A stretch of DNA of 64,000 bases. Source: Barnesiella intestinihominis YIT 11860. GTDB lineage: Bacteria; Bacteroidota; Bacteroidia; Bacteroidales; Barnesiellaceae. The stretch is from the NCBI RefSeq assembly GCF_000296465.1, contig NZ_JH815206.1:420200-484199 (forward strand), written 5' to 3'. A model generated the notes under the pieces. It worked only from the letters and a program-made list of their open reading frames with translations. It was not told the origin of the DNA and did no database searches. Positions 25,447 to 35,364 of the stretch are shown one piece after another (within the stretch, counting starts at the first letter, position 1; every line of letters begins with the position of its first letter). Position numbers and translations under genes: made by a program.

Positions 25447-25454
25447 TATCTTTA
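25447..25454 (+). promoter_or_regulatory. Promoter -7 box of the division/cell-wall cluster
   Basis: TATCTTTA departs from TAnnTTTG by one base; a TTTG lies about 17 bases upstream (CCTTTGGATT). It is 37 bases ahead of rsmH and is the only promoter candidate found before the long rightward gene run. Confidence 0.45.
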
Positions 25455-25490
25455 CCCTGCGAAAAAACAAAGTTGAAGAAAGATAGATAA

Positions 25491-26405
25491 ATGGAGTTGC
25501 AATCGGCTGTATATCATGTGCCCGCGCTGCTTGAAGAATGTATCGACGGATTGAATATCCAGCCGGGTGGAACCTATGTCGATGTTACGTTCGGCGGGGG
25601 CGGTCATTCTCGTGCCATTTTAGGACATTTAGGCGAATGTGGACGTTTGTTTTCTTTGGACCAAGATGAAGATGCCCGGCAGAATAGCCTTGATGATCCT
25701 CGATTTACGTTTGTCCATAGTAATTTCCGGTTTTTGAAAAACTTCATGCGTTATTACGGGGTGGATCGGGTCGATGGGATTTTAGCCGATTTGGGAGTTT
25801 CTTTTCACCATTTCGATGATTCGGACCGGGGATTTTCCTTTCGTTTCGAAGGGCCTCTCGATATGCGAATGAATCGACGTTCGGGACAGACGGCGGCTCA
25901 ATTGATAGCTACGTGTAGCGAGGAAAAATTGGCCGATTTGTTTTTTTTGTATGGTGAATTGAAGAGCGCTCGGCGCATAGCGGCCGCAGTTGTCGCCGCT
26001 CGGTCATCGGCTCCCATAGAAACGACAGAGAGATTGTTGGAGGTAGTGCGGCCTTATATCAATCGGAAGCAGGAAAAAAAGGAATTGGCTCAGTTGTTTC
26101 AGGCTTTGCGGATAGAGGTAAACCAAGAAATGGAAAGTCTGCGCCGGTTGTTGGAACAGTCGGTAGAGTTACTTCCGCAGGGCGGCCGATTGGTGGTTCT
26201 TACGTACCATTCGTTGGAAGATCGTATGGTCAAGAATTTTATGAAGACGGGTAATGTGGAAGGGCGTGCCGAACAGGACTTTTTCGGTCGGATAAATGCA
26301 CCTCTTCGGCCGGTCAACAATAAAGTAATTGTTCCCGATGAAGCGGAAATAGAACGGAATCCGAGGTCGCGGAGCGCTAAACTGAGAATCGCAGAGAAGG
26401 TATAG
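25491..26405 (+). CDS. rsmH: 16S rRNA (cytosine1402-N4)-methyltransferase RsmH (MraW)
   Basis: The protein has 304 residues. It begins YHVPALLEECIDGLNIQPGG; the SAM-binding loop VDVTFGGGGHSRAIL and the signatures DGILADLGVSFHHFDDSDRGFSF and DMRMNRRSGQTAAQLI are diagnostic. RIEVNQEMESLRRLL and LVVLTYHSLEDRMVK close the family pattern. It methylates N4 of C1402 in the 30S decoding centre. It is the first gene of the cluster here; mraZ, which precedes it in many bacteria, is absent. The next gene starts two bases after its stop. Confidence 0.96.
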   Translation: MELQSAVYHVPALLEECIDGLNIQPGGTYVDVTFGGGGHSRAILGHLGECGRLFSLDQDEDARQNSLDDPRFTFVHSNFRFLKNFMRYYGVDRVDGILADLGVSFHHFDDSDRGFSFRFEGPLDMRMNRRSGQTAAQLIATCSEEKLADLFFLYGELKSARRIAAAVVAARSSAPIETTERLLEVVRPYINRKQEKKELAQLFQALRIEVNQEMESLRRLLEQSVELLPQGGRLVVLTYHSLEDRMVKNFMKTGNVEGRAEQDFFGRINAPLRPVNNKVIVPDEAEIERNPRSRSAKLRIAEKV

Positions 26406-26407
26406 AT

Positions 26408-26770
26408 ATGGCTAAAAAAGGGAAAAACGAGAAAGACGGATTTATCAAATATCTGAAATTGCTTGTACAGGGGCGTATATTCTCTTTGGATTTTTTCAGA
26501 TCTCATTGGGTATTTATCGCTTCGGTCGTTTTCCTTTTTTGGTTGTCGATCGCTAACCGATATGTTTGTCAGACAAAGGTCGAGACCATTAAAGATTTGC
26601 GTTTTGAATTGTCCAATGCCAAGACGGAGCGAGTGCGTGCCACAGCCCGCTATATGGGGTTGGTGCGTCATTCCAGAATTATCGCCCTTGTCAATGAAAA
26701 TAAATTGGGACTTGAAATACCAGATACTCCTCCCGTAAAATTAATACCGCAAGATGGAGACAAGGAATAG
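26408..26770 (+). CDS. ftsL: FtsL-like cell division protein
   Basis: The protein has 120 residues. A basic cytoplasmic N-terminus (KKGKNEKDGF) is followed by one membrane segment (about 37-53, VFIASVVFLFWLSI) and a periplasmic coiled coil (VETIKDLRFELSNAKTERV) ending in IIALVNENKLGLEIP. This is the FtsL plan of Bacteroidota. It bridges FtsQ and FtsI/FtsW in the divisome. Sequence conservation in this family is low, so the call rests on position between rsmH and ftsI and on topology. It overlaps ftsI by 17 bases. Confidence 0.85.
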   Translation: MAKKGKNEKDGFIKYLKLLVQGRIFSLDFFRSHWVFIASVVFLFWLSIANRYVCQTKVETIKDLRFELSNAKTERVRATARYMGLVRHSRIIALVNENKLGLEIPDTPPVKLIPQDGDKE

Positions 26771-28823
26771 AAATCACATATTGTTGCGGTATGCTCTGGT
26801 GATTGTCGGGGTGCTCGTGTTCAGTGTCGCTATTGTGAAAAAAGCGGCCGATACATGTATTATACATGCCGATAAATGGAACGAGAAAGCCGCACGTATG
26901 CTTTCTGTCACTCATGAGGTAATGCCTGAGCGGGGCGATATTTTGGCTCAAAACGGCGAAGTGATGGCTACGAACATGACTTATTATCGTGCGTTAATCG
27001 ATTTTGGCGTTCCCAAATTCAAGTCCAGAGAGTTTAATGACAGTCTAAAAACGTTGTGTAAACTATTGGGAAAATATTTCCCCGAAAGGACTCCTGCCGC
27101 TTATGAAAAGGCTATGCGAACTGCTTTTTTGAGAAAAAAACGTTATTTCGTATTGGTTCGGGAAATTACGGGAAGGGATTACGAACTGTTGAAGACGTTT
27201 CCCTTTTTACGGCATTCGACTCAGTATTCGGGATTTCATATAGACCCCGAGCGGGAGAAAATAGTCAAACGAGAGAAGCCTTACGGTACGATGGCTTCGC
27301 GTGCCATCGGAGGGTTGGACGAGACTTTTCACGGAAACAGCGGATTGGAAAAAGCATTGGATTCTTTGTTATACGGTATTCCGGGTAAAACCGTGAAAAA
27401 ACAGATTCCGTCGGGTATGGTCGATTGGGTGGCCGAACCTCCTCGGCGGGGACTCGATGTGAAGACGACTATCGATGTGGATATACAGGATATAACGGAG
27501 CAGGCTTTATTGCAGACCATCGAAGAGACACAGCCGGAGTTTGCCGTTGCCATAGTGATGGAAGTGGAGACGGGTGATATAAAGGCCATGTCGAATTTGT
27601 CGAGATTGCCCGGAGGGGAATATGTAGAAACTGTGAATAATGCCGTGCAAGGTTATGAACCGGGTTCGGTGGTTAAACCTTTGTCGATGATGATAGCTCT
27701 CGACGACGGTGTTATCCGTCCCCATGATGTCGTAAACGGGCACGATGGAGTTTTCCGTTATCCGGCGGGAATGAAAGTCCGCCCCATAACCGATACGCAC
27801 GGTAGGGCTTCGATGACCGCTACCGAAGCGATGAAATATTCTTCCAATATAGGTCTGTCGGAAATTATACTGCGAGGATATGAACGTAATCCCGATGAAT
27901 TTGTACAGCGCATTTATAAGTCGGGTTTTATGGAACCGTTCGATCTTTGTATACCGGGGGCGGCCCGTCCTACTATACGACATTTGAAATCGACGGTGCA
28001 AGATCGTATTAACCTGACTCGTATGTCGTATGGATATACGACAAAAATACCTCCCATTTATACATTGGCATTGTATAATACCATCGCTAACGACGGGCAA
28101 TTCGTGAAGCCCCGATTGGTAAAAGAGTTGATTCGGGACGGGGTAACCGATACGGTCTTCGATATTAGTTATATCCGAAAACAGGCATGTAAACCCGAAA
28201 CGGCAAGAGCATTGAGAAATATGTTATATGCGGTCGTAAATGACGATGACGGGACCGGTCGTCGGGCTCGCTCGAAAAAAGTGACCATAGCCGGGAAGAC
28301 AGGAACGGTGAGAACGATAGGTGTCGACGGGAAATACGAGACTCGTTATCGAATCACTTTTTGCGGTTTTTTCCCGTATGAAAATCCACAGTACTCGTGT
28401 ATCGTTCTTTTGGGAAAGCCCAATTTACCGGGTATGCCTTCGGCCGGTTACTATTGTGGCGGCGTTTTGAAGAAGATAGCGGAGACGCTTTATTCCATGG
28501 GTCGCCTCGATGTGCCTATGGATATACCTTCGGATTCGACGAGTGTTCGGAGTCCGGCTATTTTAAAGGGGGATATTGCAGAGACAAGGCAAGTATTGCA
28601 GCATTTGGGAGTTCGGGGAGATGTGACCCAATGTCGCGATATGGAGGTCTATTGCGACAGTATGCCCGATGTCTGCGGTATGGGTGCGCGAGATGCATTG
28701 TATATATTGGAGCGTGAAGGATTGAATGTAAATATACAAGGTCGGGGAAAGGTGGTAGAGCAGTCTATCCCTTCGGGAAAAGTCATACAACCCGGTACGA
28801 CGGTAATTTTAAAATTGAAATAG
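26754..28823 (+). CDS. ftsI: Penicillin-binding protein, septal transpeptidase with PASTA domain (FtsI)
   Basis: The protein has 689 residues. One N-terminal membrane segment (about 8-25) is followed by a dimerisation domain and a transpeptidase domain. The catalytic motifs are SVVK at about 305-308, SSN at 363-365 and KTG at 515-517. The C-terminal 60 residues (MPDVCGMGARDALYILEREG to PGTTVILKLK) form one PASTA domain, which is usual for this protein in Bacteroidota. It cross-links peptidoglycan at the septum together with FtsW. It overlaps ftsL and precedes murE by 15 bases. Confidence 0.95.
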   Translation: METRNRNHILLRYALVIVGVLVFSVAIVKKAADTCIIHADKWNEKAARMLSVTHEVMPERGDILAQNGEVMATNMTYYRALIDFGVPKFKSREFNDSLKTLCKLLGKYFPERTPAAYEKAMRTAFLRKKRYFVLVREITGRDYELLKTFPFLRHSTQYSGFHIDPEREKIVKREKPYGTMASRAIGGLDETFHGNSGLEKALDSLLYGIPGKTVKKQIPSGMVDWVAEPPRRGLDVKTTIDVDIQDITEQALLQTIEETQPEFAVAIVMEVETGDIKAMSNLSRLPGGEYVETVNNAVQGYEPGSVVKPLSMMIALDDGVIRPHDVVNGHDGVFRYPAGMKVRPITDTHGRASMTATEAMKYSSNIGLSEIILRGYERNPDEFVQRIYKSGFMEPFDLCIPGAARPTIRHLKSTVQDRINLTRMSYGYTTKIPPIYTLALYNTIANDGQFVKPRLVKELIRDGVTDTVFDISYIRKQACKPETARALRNMLYAVVNDDDGTGRRARSKKVTIAGKTGTVRTIGVDGKYETRYRITFCGFFPYENPQYSCIVLLGKPNLPGMPSAGYYCGGVLKKIAETLYSMGRLDVPMDIPSDSTSVRSPAILKGDIAETRQVLQHLGVRGDVTQCRDMEVYCDSMPDVCGMGARDALYILEREGLNVNIQGRGKVVEQSIPSGKVIQPGTTVILKLK

Positions 28824-28838
28824 AAGGATATCGATGAT

Positions 28839-30302
28839 ATGAAAAATGTGGAATGTTTATTGTCGGGAATTAAGGTGGTGGAACGCAAAGGGGCGGTCGT
28901 GACAGAAGTCTCGGGAGTGGAATCGGATTCTCGTCAGGTAAAGAAAGATAACTTATTTGTTGCGGTGCGGGGAGCTTCGGTCGACGGTCATGATTTTATC
29001 GGCCAAGCTATTGCACAGGGGGCTGTTGTCGTTGTTTGCGAAGAGTTTCCCGAAAAGTCGGAGCCGCAAGTGTTGTATGTGAAAGTGGAAGACAGTGCGG
29101 TCGCATTCGGTTTGTTGGCAGCGGCATGGTATGGAAATCCTTCGAAAGAGTTGGTACTGGTGGGTGTCACCGGGACGAACGGGAAGACGACTACGGCGAC
29201 ATTGCTGTATGAAATGTTCCGTCTGTTCGGGTACAAGGTCGGTCTTTTATCTACCGTTTGCAATTATATAGACGACATCGCTGTTCCTGCAACTCATACG
29301 ACCCCCGACCCTTTACACCTGCATCGTTTACTTCGTGAAATGGTCGATGCCGGCTGCGCATATGCGTTTATGGAGGTAAGTTCGCATTCGGCTGCGCAAC
29401 ATCGCATAGCCGGTCTCGATTTCAACGGGGCGATTTTTACGAATCTAACGAGAGACCACATCGATTATCATAAAACCGTCGAGGCTTATCTGAAAGCTAA
29501 AAAATCGTTTTTCGACGGGTTACCCAAAGGAGCATTCGCTTTGACTAACATCGACGATAAGTCGGGGTTAGTTATGTTGCAGAATACCAAAGCTGAAAAG
29601 CATACTTATTCGTTGCGGACTTTGGCCGATTTCAGAGTGCGGATCATAGAAAGTCGTATCGACGGCATGACTCTGGAAATAAACGGGAAAGAGGTGGAAG
29701 TGATGTTTGTCGGTAAATTCAATGCTTATAATTTACTGGCGGTTTATGGAGCGGCTTGTTTGTTGGGACAGGAGCCGGAAGAAGTTTTACGAAAGATGAG
29801 TTTATTGGTCCCTGTCGCCGGAAGGTTCCAAACTCTTCATTCTTCAAAAGGTTATACCGCTATCGTGGATTATGCTCATACTCCCGATGCTTTGAACAAT
29901 GTGTTGAGTTCCATTCGTGACGTCTTGGGAAATAGAGGACATATCATTACGGTTGTGGGAGCCGGTGGAAACAGGGATAAAGGGAAACGACCCATGATGG
30001 CTCGGGAAGCGGTGAATTTGAGCGATCGGGTAATATTGACATCGGATAATCCGCGGTTCGAAAACCCGAACGATATATTGAACGATATGTTGGAGGGCCT
30101 CGATGCCGAACAGCGTCGTAAAACTCTCGCTATCGTCGATCGCCGGGAAGCGATTCGCGCGGCTACGCAGTTTGCCCAACCGGGCGATGTCGTTTTGATT
30201 GCGGGCAAAGGGCATGAAGACTATCAGGAGATAGAGGGGGTGAAACACCATTTCGACGATAAGGAAGAAGTGGAAAAATTGTTCGCGGAAGAGAGAATTT
30301 AA
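28839..30302 (+). CDS. murE: UDP-MurNAc-tripeptide synthetase (meso-DAP adding) MurE
   Basis: The protein has 487 residues, a Mur ligase. The ATP loop is [16 protein letters not shown] near residue 110. [15 protein letters not shown], the carbamylated Lys region and the DNPR motif ([11 protein letters not shown], about 403-406) are present. DNPR marks enzymes that add meso-diaminopimelate, not lysine. It makes UDP-MurNAc-Ala-Glu-DAP in the cytoplasm. It is followed by mraY after 24 bases. Confidence 0.96.
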   Translation: MKNVECLLSGIKVVERKGAVVTEVSGVESDSRQVKKDNLFVAVRGASVDGHDFIGQAIAQGAVVVVCEEFPEKSEPQVLYVKVEDSAVAFGLLAAAWYGNPSKELVLVGVTGTNGKTTTATLLYEMFRLFGYKVGLLSTVCNYIDDIAVPATHTTPDPLHLHRLLREMVDAGCAYAFMEVSSHSAAQHRIAGLDFNGAIFTNLTRDHIDYHKTVEAYLKAKKSFFDGLPKGAFALTNIDDKSGLVMLQNTKAEKHTYSLRTLADFRVRIIESRIDGMTLEINGKEVEVMFVGKFNAYNLLAVYGAACLLGQEPEEVLRKMSLLVPVAGRFQTLHSSKGYTAIVDYAHTPDALNNVLSSIRDVLGNRGHIITVVGAGGNRDKGKRPMMAREAVNLSDRVILTSDNPRFENPNDILNDMLEGLDAEQRRKTLAIVDRREAIRAATQFAQPGDVVLIAGKGHEDYQEIEGVKHHFDDKEEVEKLFAEERI

Positions 30303-30326
30303 TAATAACTGTGAAATAGAAAGAGT

Positions 30327-31592
30327 ATGCTGTATTATTTGTTTCAATACCTTGAATCTTCATTCGATTTTCCGGGAGCTCGATTGTTTTCCTACATATC
30401 TTTCCGGTCTGGGGTCGCTTTTATTTTGGCTTTGTTTATTGCTACCATTATCGGCCGGCGTATTATCAATAAGCTGCAAATTTTGCAAATCGGAGAGCTC
30501 GTGCGTGATCTCGGGTTGGAAGGACAAATGTCCAAGAAAGGCACGCCTACGATGGGTGGGATTATCATTATTATCGCTATATTGATACCTTGTTTGTTGG
30601 TCGGGAGACTGGGAAATATTTACATGATATTGATGTTGATTACGACCGTTTGGCTGGGAGCCATAGGTTTTTTGGACGACTATATCAAGGTGTTCAAGAA
30701 AGATAAGGAGGGGTTGCACGGGCGATTTAAAATAGTCGGACAGGTGGGACTCGGTCTTATCGTGGGATTGACGCTGTTTTTGAGTCCAGATGTAGTTATT
30801 CGCGAGAATGTGGCTGTGCAAACGCCGGGAGCAGATACCGAAGTGGTAAAATATGAATCGGAAAATATCAAGTCTACCCAGACGACCATTCCTTTTTTCA
30901 AGAATAATAATCTCGATTATGCCGATTTGGTCCCGTTTTTGGGCGAACATGCCCAGACCGGCGGCTGGGTTATTTTCATATTGCTTACGATTTTTGTGGT
31001 GACAGCCGTTTCGAACGGAGCGAACTTGACAGACGGTCTCGACGGTTTAGCGACGGGAACTTCGGCCATCATGGGTTTGACATTGGGCATATTGGCCTAT
31101 CTGTCGGGGCATATAGCGTACGCATCGTATTTGAATATCATGTATATACCGGGGAGCGAGGAACTGGTTGTTTTCGCCAGCGCTTTTATGGGGGCGACAA
31201 TCGGTTTTTTGTGGTATAATGCATTCCCGGCTCAGGTGTTTATGGGCGATACGGGTAGCCTCACGTTGGGCGGTATTATTGCCGTGTTCGCTCTTTGTAT
31301 ACATAAGGAGTTGTTGATTCCGATTTTGTGTGCGATTTTCTTCGTGGAAGATTTGTCGGTAATGATACAGGTCGCTTATTTCAAGATTACGAAACGAAAA
31401 TACGGAGAGGGTCGTCGGGTTTTCAAGATGACGCCTTTGCACCATCATTTTCAAAAACCGGGTCATGCAGGAATCAACGCTTTGATACAAAAACCGTTGC
31501 AAGCTGTGCCGGAGTCGAAGATCGTCGTTCGCTTCTGGATTGTTTGCATCATGCTTGCAGCCATTACGATAGTGACGCTGAAAATGCGATAG
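30327..31592 (+). CDS. mraY: Phospho-MurNAc-pentapeptide transferase MraY
   Basis: The protein has 421 residues, longer than in proteobacteria because of an inserted periplasmic or loop region around 155-205 that is common in Bacteroidota. There are ten or so membrane segments. [11 protein letters not shown], the catalytic region [32 protein letters not shown] and [12 protein letters not shown] are all present, as is [12 protein letters not shown] near the end. It transfers phospho-MurNAc-pentapeptide to undecaprenyl phosphate, forming lipid I. murD follows after 13 bases. Confidence 0.96.
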   Translation: MLYYLFQYLESSFDFPGARLFSYISFRSGVAFILALFIATIIGRRIINKLQILQIGELVRDLGLEGQMSKKGTPTMGGIIIIIAILIPCLLVGRLGNIYMILMLITTVWLGAIGFLDDYIKVFKKDKEGLHGRFKIVGQVGLGLIVGLTLFLSPDVVIRENVAVQTPGADTEVVKYESENIKSTQTTIPFFKNNNLDYADLVPFLGEHAQTGGWVIFILLTIFVVTAVSNGANLTDGLDGLATGTSAIMGLTLGILAYLSGHIAYASYLNIMYIPGSEELVVFASAFMGATIGFLWYNAFPAQVFMGDTGSLTLGGIIAVFALCIHKELLIPILCAIFFVEDLSVMIQVAYFKITKRKYGEGRRVFKMTPLHHHFQKPGHAGINALIQKPLQAVPESKIVVRFWIVCIMLAAITIVTLKMR

Positions 31593-31605
31593 AAAGGGTT
31601 CTAAA

Positions 31606-32949
31606 ATGGAAAAGAAAAAAAGAATTGTAGTGTTGGGTGCAGGAGAGAGTGGTGTCGGAGCCGCTGTGCTTGCCCAAGTGAAAGGGTTCGATGTATTTGT
31701 CTCGGATATGTCGGTTATCCAAGATAAATACAAAGAACAGCTCGATCGATATGAAATCCCCTTTGAAGAGGGGAAACATACCCCGGATTTGATATTGAAC
31801 GCCGACGAGGTGGTCAAGAGTCCGGGTATTCCCGATAGGGCTCCCATGATAGCGGCTTTACGTGAAAAGAATATTCCTATTATTTCGGAAATAGAGTTTG
31901 CCGGTCGTTATACTCGTGCCCGCATGATTTGCATTACCGGGAGCAATGGGAAAACGACGACTACATTGTTGACATATCATATTCTGAAAAGTGCCGGATT
32001 GAAAGTGGGACTTGCCGGTAATGTGGGGAAAAGTTTGGCCTTGCAGGTAGCGACTTGCGACTATGATTATTATGTCATCGAATTGAGTAGTTTTCAGTTG
32101 GATAATATGTATGATTTCAAAGCCCATATAGCTATCTTGTTGAACATTACACCGGATCATCTGGACCGGTACGATTATAAAATGGAGAACTATGTCGATG
32201 CCAAGTTTCGGATTATTCGAAATCAGACGGAAGACGATGCGTTTATCTATTGGAATGACGATCCCGTGATTACCGAGAAATTATCGCAGTTGCCTTTGAA
32301 GTCGCAGCGATACCCGTTTGCCGAAACTCACGAGCCGGGGACGCAAGCGTACACCGAAGACGGAGCTTTGACGATCGATACTCCTGAGGAAAAGTTGACG
32401 ATGGAGACCGATGAACTGTCGTTACATGGAAGGCATAATTTGTATAACTCGATGGCAGCCGGTCTTTCGGCCTGCCTGTTGAATGTGAAGAAAGAGTATG
32501 TTCGCAAGGCATTGAGCGATTTCGAGTCGGTAGAGCATCGTCTCGAACGGGTGGCTTCGGTGCGGGGTGTACAATTTATCAATGATTCGAAAGCTACGAA
32601 TGTTAATTCGTGCTGGTATGCTCTGGAAAGCATGAAAACACCTGTGGTACTTATTTTAGGGGGAAAAGATAAAGGAAATGATTATTCCGAGATAGAGCAA
32701 TTGGTTCGGGACAAGGTGAAAGCCTTAGTCTTTTTGGGTGTGGACAATAGTAAGCTCCATGCCTTTTTCGAGGGAAAAGTCCCTTATATAACCGAGGCGA
32801 GCTCTATGAAAGAGGCTGTGGATAAGTCGTTTGCTTTGGCTGCTCCGGGCGATACGGTTCTGTTGTCGCCTTGTTGCGCCAGTTTTGATTTGTTCAAAAG
32901 TTATGAGGACAGGGGCGACCAGTTCAAGGCCTGTGTTCGAGCTTTATAA
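31606..32949 (+). CDS. murD: UDP-MurNAc-L-alanine--D-glutamate ligase MurD
   Basis: The protein has 447 residues. An N-terminal Rossmann-like domain (RIVVLGAGESGVGAAVLA) leads to the ATP loop CITGSNGKTTTTLL near residue 109. ELSSFQLDNM, NITPDHLDRY, FESVEHRLERVA and FINDSKATNVNS are Mur ligase landmarks. It adds D-glutamate to UDP-MurNAc-Ala. Reaction order is D before E, although the genes lie in the order E, mraY, D. ftsW follows after 11 bases. Confidence 0.96.
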   Translation: MEKKKRIVVLGAGESGVGAAVLAQVKGFDVFVSDMSVIQDKYKEQLDRYEIPFEEGKHTPDLILNADEVVKSPGIPDRAPMIAALREKNIPIISEIEFAGRYTRARMICITGSNGKTTTTLLTYHILKSAGLKVGLAGNVGKSLALQVATCDYDYYVIELSSFQLDNMYDFKAHIAILLNITPDHLDRYDYKMENYVDAKFRIIRNQTEDDAFIYWNDDPVITEKLSQLPLKSQRYPFAETHEPGTQAYTEDGALTIDTPEEKLTMETDELSLHGRHNLYNSMAAGLSACLLNVKKEYVRKALSDFESVEHRLERVASVRGVQFINDSKATNVNSCWYALESMKTPVVLILGGKDKGNDYSEIEQLVRDKVKALVFLGVDNSKLHAFFEGKVPYITEASSMKEAVDKSFALAAPGDTVLLSPCCASFDLFKSYEDRGDQFKACVRAL

Positions 32950-32960
32950 CCGTTATCGTT

Positions 32961-34244
32961 ATGGAAATAGAAGTATCGGAAAAAGAGAAAAGGAGAAGCG
33001 ACCCGTACATTTGGGGTATCATTATCATCTTGTATATCGTTTCGGTTGTCGAGGTTTACAGTGCGATAAGCCGGGAGATTACGGGTGGTGACGTGTATTC
33101 TCCCATCATCAAACATATCATGCTTCTTTTCTCCGGCTTTGTCATTACTTATGTCACTTCCCAGATACATTATAAATGGTTCAAGGTCTTGGCCTATCTG
33201 ATGATACCTTTGACGATCGTTCTTCTCGTGAGCATCCTTTTCTGGGGGGATACGATTAACGGGGCAAAACGTACGATTTCGGTATTGGGAGTATCCTTAC
33301 AGGGCTCGGAAGTCGCCAAAGTTACGATTGTGTTGGCTATGGCGACCGTTTTGGCGAAGACCCAGATAAAACGCGGGGTAAATATGAAAGGCGTTTTGTG
33401 GGTGGTCGGTTTGGTGACGATATTCAGCGCTTTGCTGTTTACTCAGGGATTGACCAACACGTTGCTATTTATCGGGATAAGTGTCTGCATGATGTTGATC
33501 GGGGGTGTCGAATTTTATAAATTGTTCGGTATCTTATTGGTGTATGTGGTCTTGGCTTTGGCTGTCATGCAGGCGAAAGATTTGATAACGGAAGTAAAAG
33601 CACAGCCGGAGACGCAGGAGGTAACGGTACAGGATAGAAACGAGGGAGATAAGGTGATCGTTCGGTCATCGACTTGGAAAAGCCGCCTGAAAGACTTTTT
33701 CGACCCTACTCCCGAATATGAAAAAGAGACTACGCACAAGAACTTGCAGGAACATCGGGCAGCTATGGCTATGGCTCACGGTGGAATTACCGGAGTAGGA
33801 CCCGGTAACAGTAGGGAATCGTCTCGGCTTCCGTTGGCGTTCTCGGACTATATTTATGCGATTATCATAGAAGATTTGGGATTTATCGTCGGTGGCGTAG
33901 GCCTTTTGGTGGCTTATTTGATGATTTTGGCTCGTGCCGGTTTGATAGCCCGCCGGTGTACGAGGGCTTTCCCGGCATTGCTGGTTATGGGAATGGCGGT
34001 AATGATCGTGTTGCAGGCTTTATTCAACATGGCTATCGTCGTGGGGGTTTTCCCGGTTTCGGGACAACCGTTACCATTGATTAGTAAGGGGGGAACTTCG
34101 ATTTGGATGATGAGTTTCGGATTCGGTGTGATGTTGAGCGTGAGCCGTTATGCGGTGAAAGATTCCGGAAAGAAAATAAAAACAGAGAAAGAAAACGATT
34201 TACCGGAGGACTTGCAGGCTGCGAATCCTACCAATTTAGCATAG
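32961..34244 (+). CDS. ftsW: Septal peptidoglycan polymerase FtsW
   Basis: The protein has 427 residues of the SEDS family with about ten membrane segments. A short charged N-terminus (SEKEKRRSDP) precedes the first segment. Conserved blocks are AHGGITGVGPGNSRESSRLPLAFSDYIYA split over the large periplasmic loop, EDLGFIVGG and VSGQPLPLISKGGTS. It polymerises lipid II into glycan strands in partnership with FtsI. A hydrophilic insert around residues 210-250 lies in the main loop. murG starts eight bases after its stop. Confidence 0.95.
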   Translation: MEIEVSEKEKRRSDPYIWGIIIILYIVSVVEVYSAISREITGGDVYSPIIKHIMLLFSGFVITYVTSQIHYKWFKVLAYLMIPLTIVLLVSILFWGDTINGAKRTISVLGVSLQGSEVAKVTIVLAMATVLAKTQIKRGVNMKGVLWVVGLVTIFSALLFTQGLTNTLLFIGISVCMMLIGGVEFYKLFGILLVYVVLALAVMQAKDLITEVKAQPETQEVTVQDRNEGDKVIVRSSTWKSRLKDFFDPTPEYEKETTHKNLQEHRAAMAMAHGGITGVGPGNSRESSRLPLAFSDYIYAIIIEDLGFIVGGVGLLVAYLMILARAGLIARRCTRAFPALLVMGMAVMIVLQALFNMAIVVGVFPVSGQPLPLISKGGTSIWMMSFGFGVMLSVSRYAVKDSGKKIKTEKENDLPEDLQAANPTNLA

Positions 34245-34251
34245 AAAGAAT

Positions 34252-35364
34252 ATGAAGCGAACGATAAGAGTTTTGATTAGCGGCGGAGGTACGGGGGGAC
34301 ATATTTTCCCGGCTATTTCTATCGCCAATGCGATAAAGGTGAAGTGCCCCGATGCCGAGATATTGTTCGTCGGAGCCGATAACCGCATGGAGATGGAGAA
34401 GGTTCCGGCTGCGGGATACCCGATTAAAGGTCTTCCCGTAAGCGGCTTTAACCGGAGTAATCCGTTGGCTAACTTCAAAGTGTTGTGGCGGCTGTGGAGA
34501 AGTCTGCGTATGGCTCGCCGTATCGTGCGGGATTTTCGTCCTGATGTGGCGGTAGGTGTGGGCGGATATGCCAGTGGTCCCACTTTGTGGGCCGCTGCGC
34601 ATCGAGGTGTACCTACTCTCATTCAAGAACAAAACTCCTATGCGGGGGTCACGAATAAGTTGTTAGCATCGAAAGCACATACCATTTGTGTGGCATACGA
34701 TGGTATGGAACGCTTTTTCCCTGCTGAAAAATTGGTGCTGACCGGCAATCCGGTACGGCAGGATTTGTGCAATGAGGCTTTAACTCGTACCGAGGCTGCC
34801 GCTTTCTTCGGCTTCGACCCGAATAAAAAAATTATTTTGTTGATAGGCGGTAGTTTGGGAGCTTTGACATTGAATACGGCTGTGGCAGAGTCTATTCCAG
34901 AGATTGTGAAAAGCGGAGTCCAGTTGATTTGGCAATGCGGAAAACGGTTCGACGAACGAGCTAAAATGGTATTGGAAGCAGCAGGCAATCCTACTTGTAT
35001 TAAACAAATGCCGTTTATCGCACGCATGGATTTGGCCTATAAGGCAGCCGATTTGGTTATTTCGAGAGCGGGAGCCAGTTCCATATCGGAGCTTTGTTTA
35101 CTTGGGAAGCCTGTGATTTTAGTACCGTCGCCTAATGTGGCGGAAGATCATCAGACCAAAAATGCCGAAGCCTTGTCGTCGAAAGGAGCGGCGATTCTCG
35201 TGCGGGATACCGAGGCTCGCCAACGGTTGATGCCTTGTGCTTTGTCGGTGGTTCACGATGAGGAATCTCTGACTTCGATGAGCCGGGAAATCGCGGCGTT
35301 GGCGCAGCGTGATTCGGCAGCCCGGATAGCCGATATAATTTTTGATATAGTCAATAAAAAATGA
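34252..35364 (+). CDS. murG: UDP-GlcNAc transferase MurG
   Basis: The protein has 370 residues, a GT-B glycosyltransferase. The lipid-binding GGGTGGHIFPAISIANA loop, VGVGGYASGPTLWAA, LIQEQNSYAGVTNKLL and the donor-binding ISRAGASSISEL with NAEALSSKGAA are all present. It adds GlcNAc to lipid I, giving lipid II, on the inner membrane face. It overlaps murC by four bases (ATGA). Confidence 0.96.
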   Translation: MKRTIRVLISGGGTGGHIFPAISIANAIKVKCPDAEILFVGADNRMEMEKVPAAGYPIKGLPVSGFNRSNPLANFKVLWRLWRSLRMARRIVRDFRPDVAVGVGGYASGPTLWAAAHRGVPTLIQEQNSYAGVTNKLLASKAHTICVAYDGMERFFPAEKLVLTGNPVRQDLCNEALTRTEAAAFFGFDPNKKIILLIGGSLGALTLNTAVAESIPEIVKSGVQLIWQCGKRFDERAKMVLEAAGNPTCIKQMPFIARMDLAYKAADLVISRAGASSISELCLLGKPVILVPSPNVAEDHQTKNAEALSSKGAAILVRDTEARQRLMPCALSVVHDEESLTSMSREIAALAQRDSAARIADIIFDIVNKK